From: Russula earlei
Lineage: Eukaryota > Basidiomycota > Agaricomycetes > Russulales > Russulaceae
DNA length: 64,000 nucleotides
Direction of reading: 5' to 3'
Assembly: GCA_025769875.1 (NCBI GenBank)
Contig: JAGFNK010000274.1
Span: 1 to 64,000, forward strand
Part shown: positions 32,591 to 44,140 of the stretch, one piece after another
Position numbering within the stretch: position 1 is the stretch's first letter
Layout: each line of letters starts with the position of its first letter
Position numbers and translations under genes: made by a program
The notes under the pieces: generated by a model
What the model was told of the DNA's origin: nothing
The model's database searches: none
Seen by the model: only the letters and a program-made list of their open reading frames with translations

Positions 32591-32645
32591 GTTGGAGTAG
32601 AAGGAATAGAGTGGTGGGGAGTGTTGATTGAGAACGGTGGTCTTT

Positions 32646-35600
32646 TTATACATTGGGTTGTCCAGCCATAGCAGAGTAGAATTCTTTGAGGAGTTTGGGG
32701 GCGTTGAGGTCATGGTGGTCGACCCATGAGTCATCTGATGATGGGTAACCTTTCCAATGTACGAGGTATTGAAGTTTACGTGTTCGTCTGAACCTTCTGG
32801 CATCTAGAATGGCCTCAATCTCGTATTCTTCTTTGTTGTCAATGATCGGAGGAGGTCGTGTGAATGGCGTGCCATATTCTTCCGTTTCTATATATGGTAG
32901 AAGCAGATTGACATGGAAGATGTTGTGTATTTTCATGGATGATGGAAGTTGGAGTTGGTAGGCGACTTTAGAAACCTTCTTTATGATGGGGAAGGGTCCA
33001 TAACGTTTTGGGGTCAGCTTGTGGTTTCCTCATGTTTTGAGGTTTTTGCCTTCTAGCCATACGAGGGTTCCTTCTTTCATTTCCGGGTTATCAGGTCTGG
33101 AGGGTAGTTGTTTACGTTCTAGAAGTTGTTGTGCATTGTATCTAGATCGTTCTAGTTCTTTGAGACGATCGGTTGAGGCGGGGATGTTGTTATCTTCGAG
33201 ATTTATGTTAATTTGAGGTTTGAATCCCATGAGGAGTTCATGTGGTGATCGTTGTGATACTTTGTGTTTCCATGAGTTATGCGCATAATCTGTGATGGGA
33301 AGCATTTTTGCCCAGGAGTGTGGATGGGTCGTAGTCCAGGGTCTCAAGTATTGTTCTAGCCAGGCGTTCATTCTTTCAGTTTGTCCGTCGGTTTGAGGGT
33401 GAAATGCAGTGGACATGTTTTGTTTGATGCCTAGGCTCTTGCATAACACTTTGGAGAAGTTTGATGCGAATCGAGGGTCTCTGTCAGATATGATTCTTTT
33501 AGGGACACCAAACCAGGGCACGAGGTGTTTCAGGTACTTGTGTGTGACACCAGTTCCGTCGATCGTTTTGTTACATGGAATGAATTTGGTCGCTTTAGAA
33601 CATCCTTGGTCGACAATGGTGAGGATACTGTCGAATCCTTCTGATTTTGGTAAATCAGTAATAAGGTCCATTGATACGTATTGAAAGGGGCCTTGTTCGA
33701 CGTGTGTGTCAAGCGGGAAGGTTGTGGCTTTCTTTCTTGGTAAATTGGTTTTGGATTCTTGGCATTTGGCGCAGCCTTTCACGTATTGTTCTACAAATTG
33801 TCATAGTCTGGGTCCTTCATAGTGTTGTTTGACTAAGTCCCATGTGTTGGCTATTCCGGGGTGTCCTGCAGGTGGGGCATCATGAAATTGTCGTAGGATT
33901 TCTCGTTGTTTGTCTAGTTTGTCGGGTAGGTAGATTTTTCGTGTGAATATTTCAGGTGGGAGAAGGGTGGTTTTTTGTTCTTCCACCCCCTTGTTAAAGT
34001 CTTTGCGACGAGAAAGGGTATCGGCGATTGTATTGGTGTGTCCCGGGATATGTTCCATAATTAAATTAAAGTCTTGCATGTATTGCATCCATCTTGCTTG
34101 TCGTCCAGTTGGTTTCTGTGGTTCTTTGAAATATGTAAGATTTTTGTGGTCTGTCCTTATTCGGACGGGTTTTTCTGCGCCTAGGAAGAATGGTCGGCCA
34201 CTTTTGAGGCCAAAGATGACGGCAGCCAGTTCTTTATCGTGTGCATTGTAATTTCTTTCCACGTCTAATAGTGTTCTTGAATAGAATGCTATAGGATGGA
34301 GTCCATCTTCATGTTCTTGGGAAATAACTGCTCCTATGGCAAATCCTGATGCATCAGTGTCAAGGATGAATTGTTTAGTCCAATCTGGAGTTCGAAGGAC
34401 TGGGTAAGACACGCATGTGTCTTTTAGTGATTGGAATGCTTGTTGTTCTCTGGGTGTCCATTCCCATTGTTTATTTTTTTTGTTAGGTTGTTGAGTGGTC
34501 TAGCTTTAATTGAGAAATTTGGGATGAAGTTGCGGTAGAAGTTGCAGAATCCAAGGAAGCTTCGAACTTCTTTTAATGTTTTTGGTGTAGGCCAGTCTTC
34601 AATTCCTTTAACTTTTACTGGGTCCATGGTGATTTTTCCTTCGCCAATAATTACTCCCAGGTATTTGACTTTTCTTTTGTGGAATTGGCATTTTTCTGGT
34701 TTGAGATACAGGTCGTGTTGTCTTAACTTTGACAAGATGTGATCGACCTTAGACTTATGTTTCTCTTCATCGTTCTCTGTGGCGATAATGATGTCGTCCA
34801 TATAAATCTTCAGCCATCCTTGAGCAAGTTCTTCTTGAAAGATGTCGTCCATCATCATTTGGAAGGTTGCTGGGGAGTTGGTCAATCCAAAAAACATTAC
34901 CATTGGCTCGAATAATCCATCACTAGTTTTGAAGGCTGCTTTCCATTCATCTCCTTCTTTGATTCTAATGTTGTTGTAGCCCCATCTGATATCAAATTTA
35001 GTAAAGAGTTCTTTGCCTGCTAGGGCATGTATTAATTCTGGGATCAAGGGGAGTGGGTAGACATTGGGTATAGTCCACTTGTTTAGGTTTCTATAATCTT
35101 GTACCGGTCGAAATTTACCATCTTTCTTTTTAATCAAAAAGAAGCCACTTGCATATGGTGAGTTGGATCTCCTGATTCGCTTTAGTCGTAGATTTTGTTC
35201 AAGGAATTTTCCTTGTTCTTCTTTTTCTTTAGGTGAGAGAGGGTATACTCTACAATTGATCGTTGTGGGGGCGTCGGGTCTAAGATCGATAGCATGATCC
35301 CACTTTCTTGGTCCAGGGAATCTTTCTGATTCTTGTTCTTCAAAGACTTGGCCATAGGCGTGATATTGGAGAGGGACTATTTGTTGCCAGGTCAGTTGCT
35401 TTGATTGTACTTGAGATTCCGCTAATTGTTGGGCAATTGTAGTCTTTCGCAGTTGAGTTTGTACCCAAAGTTCGTCGCCTTCTTCCCATTGGGTGATGCT
35501 CTTTATCCATTCTGGTGTTTCTTCATTTCCGGATAAGACTATCCTTCCCATTAGTGTTCCATTGGTCCAGTTGATTTTGGGGTTTGTTGATTCGAGGAAG

Positions 35601-35950
35601 GGGTATCCCAAGATCAGATTGTCTTGTCTGATGTCTGCTACGAGGAACTGATGTTTGCCTTTTTGTCCTAGCAGTTTTAGTTCTAAGTCTACTGCTTGAG
35701 TGATCTTTCCTAGGCGATTGGGAGTATTATCAACGTTTTTCACTACTCTGGGTGTTGATAGTTTTCACGTTCTCAATCAGAGTTGTTTGGTTAATTTGGG
35801 AGATATGAAGCATTCAGTTGCTCCACTATCGATTAACACAGTTTTCTTTTCAGCTTTTGAGGTTCCAATGTATATAGTCAAATTGACCTGCATTGACTTT
35901 CTTTTTATAACTTTATGTACATTGGTACCTAAGGCCCGAGCAATCGCTGA
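32646..35950 (-). pseudogene. Pol of element A (PR-RT-RH-IN-chromodomain), four TGA stops and one frameshift
   Basis: The protease motif VLIDSGATECFIS is at about 35845. TGA stops follow at 35779-35777 and 35767-35765. RT spans 35743-34424 with FFLIKKKDGKFRPVQDYRNL, FTKFDIRWGYNNIRI, FFGLTNSPATFQ and the catalytic YMDDIIIAT. The T8 run at 34474-34481 shifts the frame into RNase H (FILDTDASGFAIGAV, TDHKNLTYF). The zinc-binding integrase N-terminus is followed by TGA at 33803-33801. The integrase core has FQYVSMDLITDLPKS and IISDRDPRFAS. TGA at 33032-33030 separates it from the chromodomain (YEIEAILDARRFRRTRKLQY, WKGYPSSDDSW). Every TGA sits where CGA would give a family-consistent Arg. Apart from these it is full length. 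Confidence 0.9.
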
Positions 35951-35955
35951 TATGC

Positions 35956-37641
35956 TCAGGCATCCGAAAAATCCTTTTCTTTGTCGTTATCGGCTTCTTC
36001 AGTCAACATCCTAATGAATTCTTCTCTTTCTTCTTTTGAAAGGGCTTTGGCGGCCTTCGCGACTTTGGCCATTGCACTTTCTTCAATAATCTCGACAACG
36101 GAGGATTCGGATGGGGTGGTAATTACCTCCGCTGTGCGTGCGCATGTTGGTTCGTGTTTGGGTTTCGTGGGGCAGTCCCTAGTGAGCTGTCCTTGTTTTG
36201 AGCAATGAAAACATCTGCCTTTGGCGCAATGTTTTTCCTTGTCAGCTTCAGTAATCGCTTTGCGTGCTGTGCCCGCGCTGGTATCCATTGTGTTTGGGTC
36301 GCGAGGTGGTAAGCGTGCGCGTGGTGCGGTGGCATTATTGCTGCTGCATGTTCCCCAGGTGGAGAGACGGGCCCAGGGTCGATTCGGATTTGCATTGCGA
36401 TTATGTGTATTGGCATGATCGGTGAGGACTGCACATTTGCGCATCCAGATGCGATGTTGCTTCTGGGCGCCGGACATCCACTCTTGGAAGGTGGTTGGAT
36501 CTTCCTGACTGATGATTGCTTCTACCAATGGTTTAGGGAGGCCACATGCGAATAGACGCATGACCATTGGGTCGTCCGTGTGTAGAGACCCTCGTCGAGC
36601 TAGTAGTTCGAAGTTAGCTATATATTCATCCAAGTTGTTGTCCTTCATTTTGAGTTCTCGTAGTTGGTCTTGTGCGCGTTCGCGTTTGGCGTAATCAGTA
36701 AACGCTCGTTTGAATTGCTGCTCCATGGCTTGCCAGGCAGTGAGGCCAAAGGGAATTTCTTCTGGATCGAGCATAACTTTTTCAAGCCATTCGTCCATAG
36801 CTTCGACCCAACCGTCAACACGAGGTCCTTCCATCAACGATAAGAAGTAGGCGCATTTCTTAATGGGGTTTTGAGCAATTTTGCTGTCAAAATTCATCCT
36901 CATAAAATGTCGAAACGCGGTGAGGAATGCATGAGTGCATGTGCGATTGCCATTGAAGGCCTTGGGTGGGACACCTTCAAGTTTACTGTTGTTGGAGGGG
37001 CGTGTGTTGAGGTCATACATGGCATATGCGTCGTAGTCGTCAGGGTCTGGGCTCGGAGGTCGTCTTTCGCGTCCCTTGAAGCCCTGGAACAAGGATGAGC
37101 ATGGGTACGCCTGCGCCGTTCCGGACGACGCGAGTTGTTGAGGTATCTGTGCTGGTGGTTCTTCTGGTTTGTCGGCCGCAATGAAAATTTGTGTTGTGGT
37201 TTGTGGTTCTTGTTCCATAGGTTCGGCGGGTGCGGGTCCAGGGGTCGGGGCACGAGATGGGTTCTTCGAGTTAGGAATTGGTTCTCCTGATTTGATGAGC
37301 TGTTCCATATCAAGACCTTTGAGGGGGTCAAAGGTTAGTCTGAGAGCCGGGCGTGCGATGCGGTAGGCCTCGAAGTAGTCTTCGTGGTGTTGGATTTTGA
37401 ACCATATGCCGTAGAGGGTTCCAAGGCCTACTTTGGCCTTCCTGTAATAAGCATAGTACCCAGTCCAGGGTACACTGTTTATTCCTACTCTGAGGAAGTG
37501 AGCATTTTCTCTGAAGGCCTCAGGAACAAGTGCTTCGTTGAGGTCTGGGTTCAGTTTGAAGGGACACTTGAGTTTCTTTAGTCCTTCTTCTGTAGGTTTT
37601 CCTTGTCCTTTGAACCTCCAGTCTCTGGCCATGGAAGTCAT
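35956..37641 (-). CDS. Gag of element A
   Basis: Uninterrupted 561-codon frame starting MTSMARDWRFKGQG and ending KEKDFSDA. The N-terminal part contains FRENAHFLRVGINSV. A Pro-rich linker follows, then a gag core (FNGNRTCTHAFLTAFRHFM, WVEAMDEWLEKVML, YIANFELLARRGSL). The C-terminal zinc knuckle reads CFHCSKQGQLTRDC: the usual third ligand His is Gln, which would weaken zinc and RNA binding unless a neighbour substitutes. The tail is acidic. Pol lies downstream in a different frame, so ribosomal frameshifting or re-initiation would be needed to express it. Confidence 0.88.
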   Translation of the reverse strand: MTSMARDWRFKGQGKPTEEGLKKLKCPFKLNPDLNEALVPEAFRENAHFLRVGINSVPWTGYYAYYRKAKVGLGTLYGIWFKIQHHEDYFEAYRIARPALRLTFDPLKGLDMEQLIKSGEPIPNSKNPSRAPTPGPAPAEPMEQEPQTTTQIFIAADKPEEPPAQIPQQLASSGTAQAYPCSSLFQGFKGRERRPPSPDPDDYDAYAMYDLNTRPSNNSKLEGVPPKAFNGNRTCTHAFLTAFRHFMRMNFDSKIAQNPIKKCAYFLSLMEGPRVDGWVEAMDEWLEKVMLDPEEIPFGLTAWQAMEQQFKRAFTDYAKRERAQDQLRELKMKDNNLDEYIANFELLARRGSLHTDDPMVMRLFACGLPKPLVEAIISQEDPTTFQEWMSGAQKQHRIWMRKCAVLTDHANTHNRNANPNRPWARLSTWGTCSSNNATAPRARLPPRDPNTMDTSAGTARKAITEADKEKHCAKGRCFHCSKQGQLTRDCPTKPKHEPTCARTAEVITTPSESSVVEIIEESAMAKVAKAAKALSKEEREEFIRMLTEEADNDKEKDFSDA

Positions 37642-37720
37642 CTTTCAAAAATCGTTGTATTTGGGGGTGGATGTGTGTGTATGTGTTCGGGTCAAGGGTT
37701 CGAGGGTAAGCTTGTTCTAA

Positions 37721-38213
37721 TGTCACCAACTGGGGGCAGTGTCGCTGACAAATCAGTTCATGCGCGAGACAAGCGTAGCGAGTCAAGTGAGACACTAAGT
37801 CTTCGTGAATTTTGGGGTTCTCGGAGACGATATTGCTGAGACAAATATGTTCTGCGGAGAGGGAAGACTACGAATAAGCCTTCGCGTTGAGAAGACTTAT
37901 GAGTAGAAGAGATTTCAGATGGGTTGCTTGATGTCTTGCAAGCCTACAAGTCCTGAAGCTGAAAGCCAGTGATATTTCACAGGAGAACAAGCTTAGGGCT
38001 TGTCCTCGTTGAACAGCAGTCTTATATACATGCTAAATACTATATCAAATAGTATTCATGAGGTGGAAGTGAGGCGATTGAACTAGAACACGCAGGAAAC
38101 GTCTGGTATGTGCGAGGCTACAGAAGGGTCATAAAACACACGGGAAACTTGAGACATGTCCGGGTAGGCTTATCCGGTTGCTGGTCCGGTCCGATTTACC
38201 GGTTCTTGTGACA
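37721..38213 (-). repeat. 5' LTR of element A
   Basis: TGTCACCAACTGGGGGC ... TTCTTGTGACA on the plus strand, directly outside the gag gene. The same family occurs as a solo LTR at 45636-46126. Confidence 0.92.
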
Positions 38214-39034
38214 GCCTTAATGATGATAAAGCAGTGATGGTTTCCCCTTTTAAACAAACCATGCTAGCCCTCTCCTATATTCAAGGAGAAAAAGTCGAAG
38301 AATGGGTCAACTCACAGGCGACTGCACTCAGGGAAAAAGTAAGCAGGGCCCAAAACCCCATTAACAGAATGGACGAAGCCTTGTGGAGTGACTTTGTCAC
38401 AGACTTCACATTTAAGTTCACCAACACTGCAGAGAAAGAAGACGCCCAAGCAGCCCTTGCCAAACATACAATGAAGGAATCCCTTGACGATTACATCTCC
38501 ACCTTCGAACAACTTCTAAACAAAACAGGATGGCCAGAAATGGACGTTATCGCTATTGAAAGCTTCAAAAATGGCTTAAAAATCGGGCTCTATCGTGCAA
38601 TTCTAAACAGAGATATCTGGCCCACCACTCTTCAGAGATGGAAGGAGGAGGCCAGGAGACAACACCGGCATTTTATCACCATCAGAGAAAAACTTAAAGG
38701 GAAAACCACACACTCCCCCTTGGAACACAAACCCCATCACTCTGACCGAATGCAGGTAGATGCTGCCAAGTCCAACTTTAAGAAGCTCACTGAAGAAGAA
38801 AGAAAACAATTGGCAAAAGAAGGACGTTGCTTCCGTTGCAGGGAGAAGGGTCACCTTAGCCGGGAATGCCCTAAAAACATGACTCCCACCACTCCTAAAG
38901 CCCGAGTCACCGAATCAACCCCAGAACCATCTAAGGAAGAAGAACCAGCTTCCATGGTAGCATGCATGAAAACCCTGCCAGCCGAAGAACGAGCCAAAAT
39001 CTGGGATCTCATCCTCAAAGAGGATTTTCTCTAG

Positions 39035-42000
39035 GCCAAAGTGCGACAGTCAGCACAGAGGCCCAAATAGATACCATTGTCAACCATAAAGAAAACTCAA
39101 TGAAAGTTCCTTTTATGCTAACAACCAATGGAAAGACTGGACAAGCGCTCCTTGACAGCGGAGCAACAGGAAAATTTCATCAGTCAAGGAATTGTGGGGA
39201 AATTACAAATCCCACTCCGAACCCTCAGAACCCCCAGACCCATCATTAATGTAGATGATACCAATAACCAAGGAGGAGCAGCTAACCCATTATGCTCATA
39301 TGGCTGTACGGCATGGTCCCCACCACACGACTTCTTACCTTTTACATCACAAACCTGGGAGAAGATAGAATGATCCTCGGTTACCCCTTCCTAAAAGCAA
39401 TTGACCTTCCTTGTCAACTGGAGCACCGGTCGTCTAAGAAACCACTTAGGGATCCTTCTTACCCCCTATCCCCTAGCCAAGCCACCAAGAATCTGGATCG
39501 CACAAATAAGGACAACCACCATTCCCCCTGAATACTTACGACATCAGAAGGTCTTCTCAGAAGAAGCAGCCAGACTGACTCCCACCCAGTCGGGGAGAAC
39601 TCAGCTTTAGAATCACCCTGAAACCTGATGCCCCCAAGTTCCTTGATTGCTGAACTTACACACTCCCCCAGAATGAGAAACAAGAGTTATCGAGACAAAT
39701 ACAAGAGGATCTAGCTAAGGGTTTTCATCAAAGATGGCATTTCAGATTTCATATCTCCTGTCTTCTTTGTTCAAAAAAAGGATGGCACCGCCCCATGAAT
39801 GGTAGTCGACTACCAAAAACTTAATAATGCCACAGTCCCTGATTACCACACCTTACCCAACATGGAAGAACAATTGCACCGACTAAGGGGCAAAACCACC
39901 TTCAGTAAATTCGACGTCCGAGCTGGCTACAATAACATTCTTATCCACCCTGAAGACCGACACAAAGGTGCCTTTAAAACCCAATTCGGTACCTTCATCC
40001 CCATGGTAATGGGCTTTGGCTTTACCAATGCCCCAGCTGCCTTCCAACTGAGCAATGAACCATACCCTCCGACCCTGGCTTCTAAAATACCCAGAGAACA
40101 CCTGCAACTACCTAGACGATGTGGCAATAGCCACAGGGGTAGGGAGAAGAGCTCCTTCACCAACAAATTACACACGAGTTCCTTGACCTTACTCGAAAAG
40201 GACTCCTATTTCCTGAAAGCATCAAAATGCGCCTTTGAACAACACGAAATTGATTTCTTGGGTTTCCGGATCAACCAAGGAACCCTCAAAATCGACCCAG
40301 TCAAAATGGACGACGGTCTCAAGAACTGGCCTGAGACCCCCCAATAATCTAAAACAGGTACAACAAATCATGGGCACCCTCAATTACCAACGACCATTCA
40401 TCTGAGACTTCGCAAAAATAGCTTCACCCCATTTTTTCCATGATCAAGAAAGGAACCCCCTTCTCTGGACCCCAGAAGCAACCACAGCTCTGGAAACCCT
40501 GATATCAGTGGTCTGCGATGACCCTGGAACTATACACTGCCAACCCTGACCTCCCATACGAATTAGAAACTGACGCCTTCACAATTTGCCACTGGAGCGA
40601 TTTTGTTTCAGAAAGGACCCAAGGGGAAAAAGAAAAATGATTGGCAACATGTCACATGCGTTCAACGAAGCAGAAAGGAACTATCCAGTATGGGATAGGG
40701 AGTTCCTAGCCCTAATTCTAGCACTTCAACACTGGCAATACCTATTGGTTGGAACAAAACACCCCATCAAAATCCTTTACTGACCATGCTAACCTGGCCC
40801 ACTATCAACTCCCCCACAAAATTAATCGAAGAATTGCAGGTTACATTTCCACACTGGCAGACTACCATTTTGAAGATCCACCACAAACCTGGAACCTCCA
40901 ATCGCGTGGACGCTCTCTCATGATGACCTGACCACAATGATGGGTCAGGAGATAACCAGAACATCACAGCACTACCTGACAAACTTTTCATTCAGCACAC
41001 TTCACAGCTGAGGATCTCTATATCCCAAGTACTAACCGAACAAAGAAAGCGAAAAGTCAGATCTCCTTATGTGGAAAGTCAAACACGGTCTTCAGGAAGA
41101 AGAAGACTGCACTATTCAAAGATAGGGAAACTAGGTGGTACCATACCAAGAACCCCTCTTACGAAAAAATCTTGCACACCTATCATGACAGCTATTCTTG
41201 GGGGACATACAGGAAAATGCCCGAACCTTGTATTCAATCCAAGAATCCTTCTGGTGGCCAAAGATGGCCTACTTCATCAGGGACTACATTCGAGGCTGCA
41301 GCCACCTGTCAAACTAACAAGTCTTCCACACACCCAACTCGCCCCCCAATTTACCCCATCTCCCCAGAATTTCAAAAACCCTTCCAAACTATCGCCATTG
41401 ATTGGATCGTTGACCTCCCACCATCAGAAGGCAATAACACCATCATGACCATCACTGACCACGACTCCACTAAAGCCGCTATATTCATACCTTGCCGTAA
41501 AGACATGGGAACCCTACAAATGGCCAAACTGTTCTTACGTTATGCCTTCCCATGGACCAGAGTTCCCTCCAAAATTATTTCCGACTGCGACTCCCACTTT
41601 ACTTCCAACTTGTTTCAAGAAATCTCCCTGAATCCTCGGAATTAACCAAAATCTGAGCACCGCCTACCACCCCCAAACTGACAGGACAATCAGAGAGGAC
41701 TAACCAAACCTTAGAAATGTACTTACGCATCTACACAGGGGAGAAGCAAGAAGAATGGGCGCACTGGCTCCCCATAGCCCAATATCATTTTAACGCCCAC
41801 AAATCCACCACCACCAAGAAAACCCCATATGAACTTCTCATAGGTTTTAACCCTCAAGGACTCGGCACTCAACTTAAGTCCAAATTCCCTGGAATCCAAG
41901 AGCGACTCCAAGCGTTGAAAGACATGAGGGAATCAGCACAAGAAACAATGAGGAAAACACAAGACAACTGGGTTAAAGAAACCAAATTCAAGGCTTCAAA

Positions 42001-42420
42001 GAAGGACAAAAGGTTTGGTTGGAGGGTACTAACTTAAAAACTCCCCATCAGTTTCATAAGTTCTGCCCCAAATGGTTCGGACCTTTTACTGTTACCAAAA
42101 GAATCTCCCACGTCGCCTATCAACTACAACTTCCTTCCCAATGGAACATCCACAACGTGTTTCACACCTCCCTCTTATCTCCAGTCACAGAGACAACTGA
42201 ACACGGACCAAATTTTTCTGAACCACCACCTGACCTTATCTCAGGAGAATACGAAGTTGAAAGAATCACCGCTCAACGTATCCACTGGGGCCGTCTTCAG
42301 TACAGGGTCCAATGGAAAGGGTACTCCGTGGCAGAAGACACATGGGAGCCCCTTTCAAACCTTAAAAATGCTCAGGACGCTGTCACCATGTTTCACCTAC
42401 AACAACCCACCAAACTCCGT
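39035..42420 (+). pseudogene. Pol of element B (PR-RT-RH-IN-chromodomain), multiply frameshifted
   Basis: Polyprotein for copying and integrating the element. The protease motif is LLDSGATGKF at about 39151. RT has MVVDYQKLNNATVPDY, FSKFDVRAGYNNILIHPED, GFGFTNAPAAFQ and YLDDVAIATG, spread over frames at 39799-40347. RNase H traces are NEAERNYPVWDREFLALILAL and TDHANLAHYQLPHK. The integrase core FQTIAIDWIVDLPPSEG is at about 41384 and IISDCDSHFTSNLF follows, then YHPQTD. A C-terminal chromodomain at 42240-42400 has YEVERITAQR and YRVQWKGYSVAEDTWEP. Frames change at least seven times, so no function is expected. Confidence 0.85.
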
Positions 42421-43840
42421 ACCATGTCTTCCATTAACCTTGACCCCACAGAATCACATCACTCAGACAAGAGTCTAGATGACCTAGAGAATCAGTTTTC
42501 AAATCTTACGATACAGCAACGTACCCTACTCCCCCGAATTAACTCTCGTAACCCCCCTTCCTATTCAGTTAATGATCCCACTATCCCCGACTGCGGACAC
42601 ACCATCTTTAACATAGCCACCAGGGAACAACTGTTTTCTGGAATTCTTTCCCCTGGCAACTTCCGCGGCTTTCAACTTCTCATGATGGACCCCCGTTTTT
42701 CAGAGTTTCATTTGTCCATACGGAGAGCAGTACTTACAGATTTGGTATGGAATCACATTACACGGTCAGCCTCCATAAATACTCCCACTCCTTCTGAGTG
42801 GTTGGCCTGGCACCATGAACACGCTACCTCCGCTTACAATACTCCTATGTTCGTCTCCTGCTTCTAACTCATCCTCCTCTACCTGTTCTCACCCCTTCCC
42901 CCACCATCAAACAAGAACCCCTCTCACCTGAAGTCATCCAACATATCATTGACCAGTGCACCCTCATCGTTCCAGAAGAGACCGAACTCCAGGACCTCGC
43001 CACCACCCTCAACCCACTTGCTATCTGCAAAGGGACCCCTTCACCCACCCCAACTGAAGCGGATCCCACTCACCCTGGCCCCCCCTGGTTTGTTTACGAA
43101 CCTTACATGCATGTTCCCCCTTTCTATATTAACATTAATTGGGCGGAAACACCTCCTACCATACTTACGCATCACTCTATATAATGGCGAACCTATGCTT
43201 CTAAGAACTATGGGTTGAGGAGAACCCACTTATGGAGAAAAGCTCATTGCTTGGCCTGTTATCTCTGCCCCCCACCCTTCTGTAACCGCGTCTGACCTCT
43301 GCCTCCTAATTGAGGACCATCCTTTCCACTTTGACACCACCCAGGCTCTTGAAAACCTTCATGACCCCAGTGCCCTCGCTGACGTCTACCGCCTCCGCAC
43401 CAGTTCATTTCAACTAAAAATCTTAGAGGGCAAACAGGCATCGATCCAAGGAGCCTTAAGTGTTCTGCAGGGACAACTGGCTGATCGACTTCATGAGATC
43501 CAGGCTCACACCAAAGAGACCGCCACCATCCGTGCTCACCTTCAGCGCCAACAACACTTCCGTCCGAGTTCGCCATCAACTCGACAACCTCATGACCAAC
43601 AGAGGCCTCACTCGTAGTACCGGACCATACTATTCACTAGCAGGGAGCTACGACAGAATCAAAGAATCAAAGGAACTTCCCACCTCTCCTTCTTCCTCAC
43701 TACCCATTCATCCCCCTCTCTCCCTAACTCCCCCTCTCGAATACCTCCCTTGTGCTATCGACCAATCCCAAAACAATGCTCCCATGGGGTCACCTTCCCA
43801 CTTCCCCCAAATGTTCTCTGACGACACTAGCACCCCCTAA
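42421..43840 (+). pseudogene. Extra 3' reading region of element B after the chromodomain
   Basis: Coding-like sequence continues about 1.4 kb past the chromodomain: MSSINLDPTESHHSDKS then DCGHTIFNIATREQLFSG up to a stop at 42865. It continues in other frames with TIKQEPLSPEVIQHIIDQC and a heptad-rich stretch (LKILEGKQASIQGALSVLQG) suggesting a coiled coil near 43410-43560. I do not recognise a family. It may be a separate third ORF or a C-terminal extension of Pol, and occupies the same position as the zinc-knuckle ORF of element A without evident similarity. Confidence 0.5.
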
Positions 43841-44140
43841 CACCCCTCTCACTCCTGCATGAATGACTAAAGCACAGCGTCATCAGCTCCAGGAAGCGAC
43901 AACACATCTGCAAAGCACTGTAACACCAGAGGGCACTGGAACAAAGACTGTAACAGACCTCATACCAACTGCAGTGGTCAAGTGGATTGTATCCTTAGGA
44001 GGACTCACCGAAGCTACAGAGGCTTCTGTCCCAGGGCAATGGGGCCCCAGAGCATGTGGCCAGAAGTTGAAGGCGATGAACTCCGTGAGTCGGGTCTGGA
44101 GACCGATTAGTTCGGAGAACTAAGCATGAGGGGGGCATGA

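Larger units (their letters stand above)
30823..38213 (-). mobile_element. Full-length Ty3/gypsy chromovirus A (7391 bp) inserted in gag of B
   Basis: Two 493-bp LTRs bound the element: 37721-38213 is the 5' LTR and 30823-31315 the 3' LTR on the minus strand. The target duplication GCCTT is at 30818-30822 and 38214-38218, and removing it restores the gag frame of B. On the minus strand an AACAAGGGGGTAA purine tract precedes the 3' LTR. It encodes Gag, Pol with chromodomain, and a third ORF with two zinc knuckles. Coding is nearly complete apart from TGA stops at former CGA codons and one homopolymer shift, so this is the youngest large insertion in the window. Confidence 0.95.
30106..39034 (+). 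pseudogene. Gag of element B, interrupted by element A
   Basis: Structural protein of the retroelement particle. The 5' part (to 30822) follows the LTR with no ATG at its start (the frame opens from GTG), so the true N-terminus is unclear. It holds a Pro/Glu-rich linker with repeated QPPQMATQAP. The 3' part (from 38214) continues in frame after the GCCTT duplication: FWGL then NDDKAVMVSPFKQTMLALSY, a retroviral-type gag core with EEWVNSQA and RWKEEARRQ, then a zinc knuckle CFRCREKGHLSREC (CX2CX4HX4C) and an acidic C-terminus ending at 39034. Apart from the insertion this is the best preserved frame of B. Confidence 0.85.

Noticed and set aside
43460..43840. 126-codon plus frame as a separate gene
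   Set aside because: Lies inside element B ahead of its 3' LTR; treated as part of the degraded extra 3' reading region.
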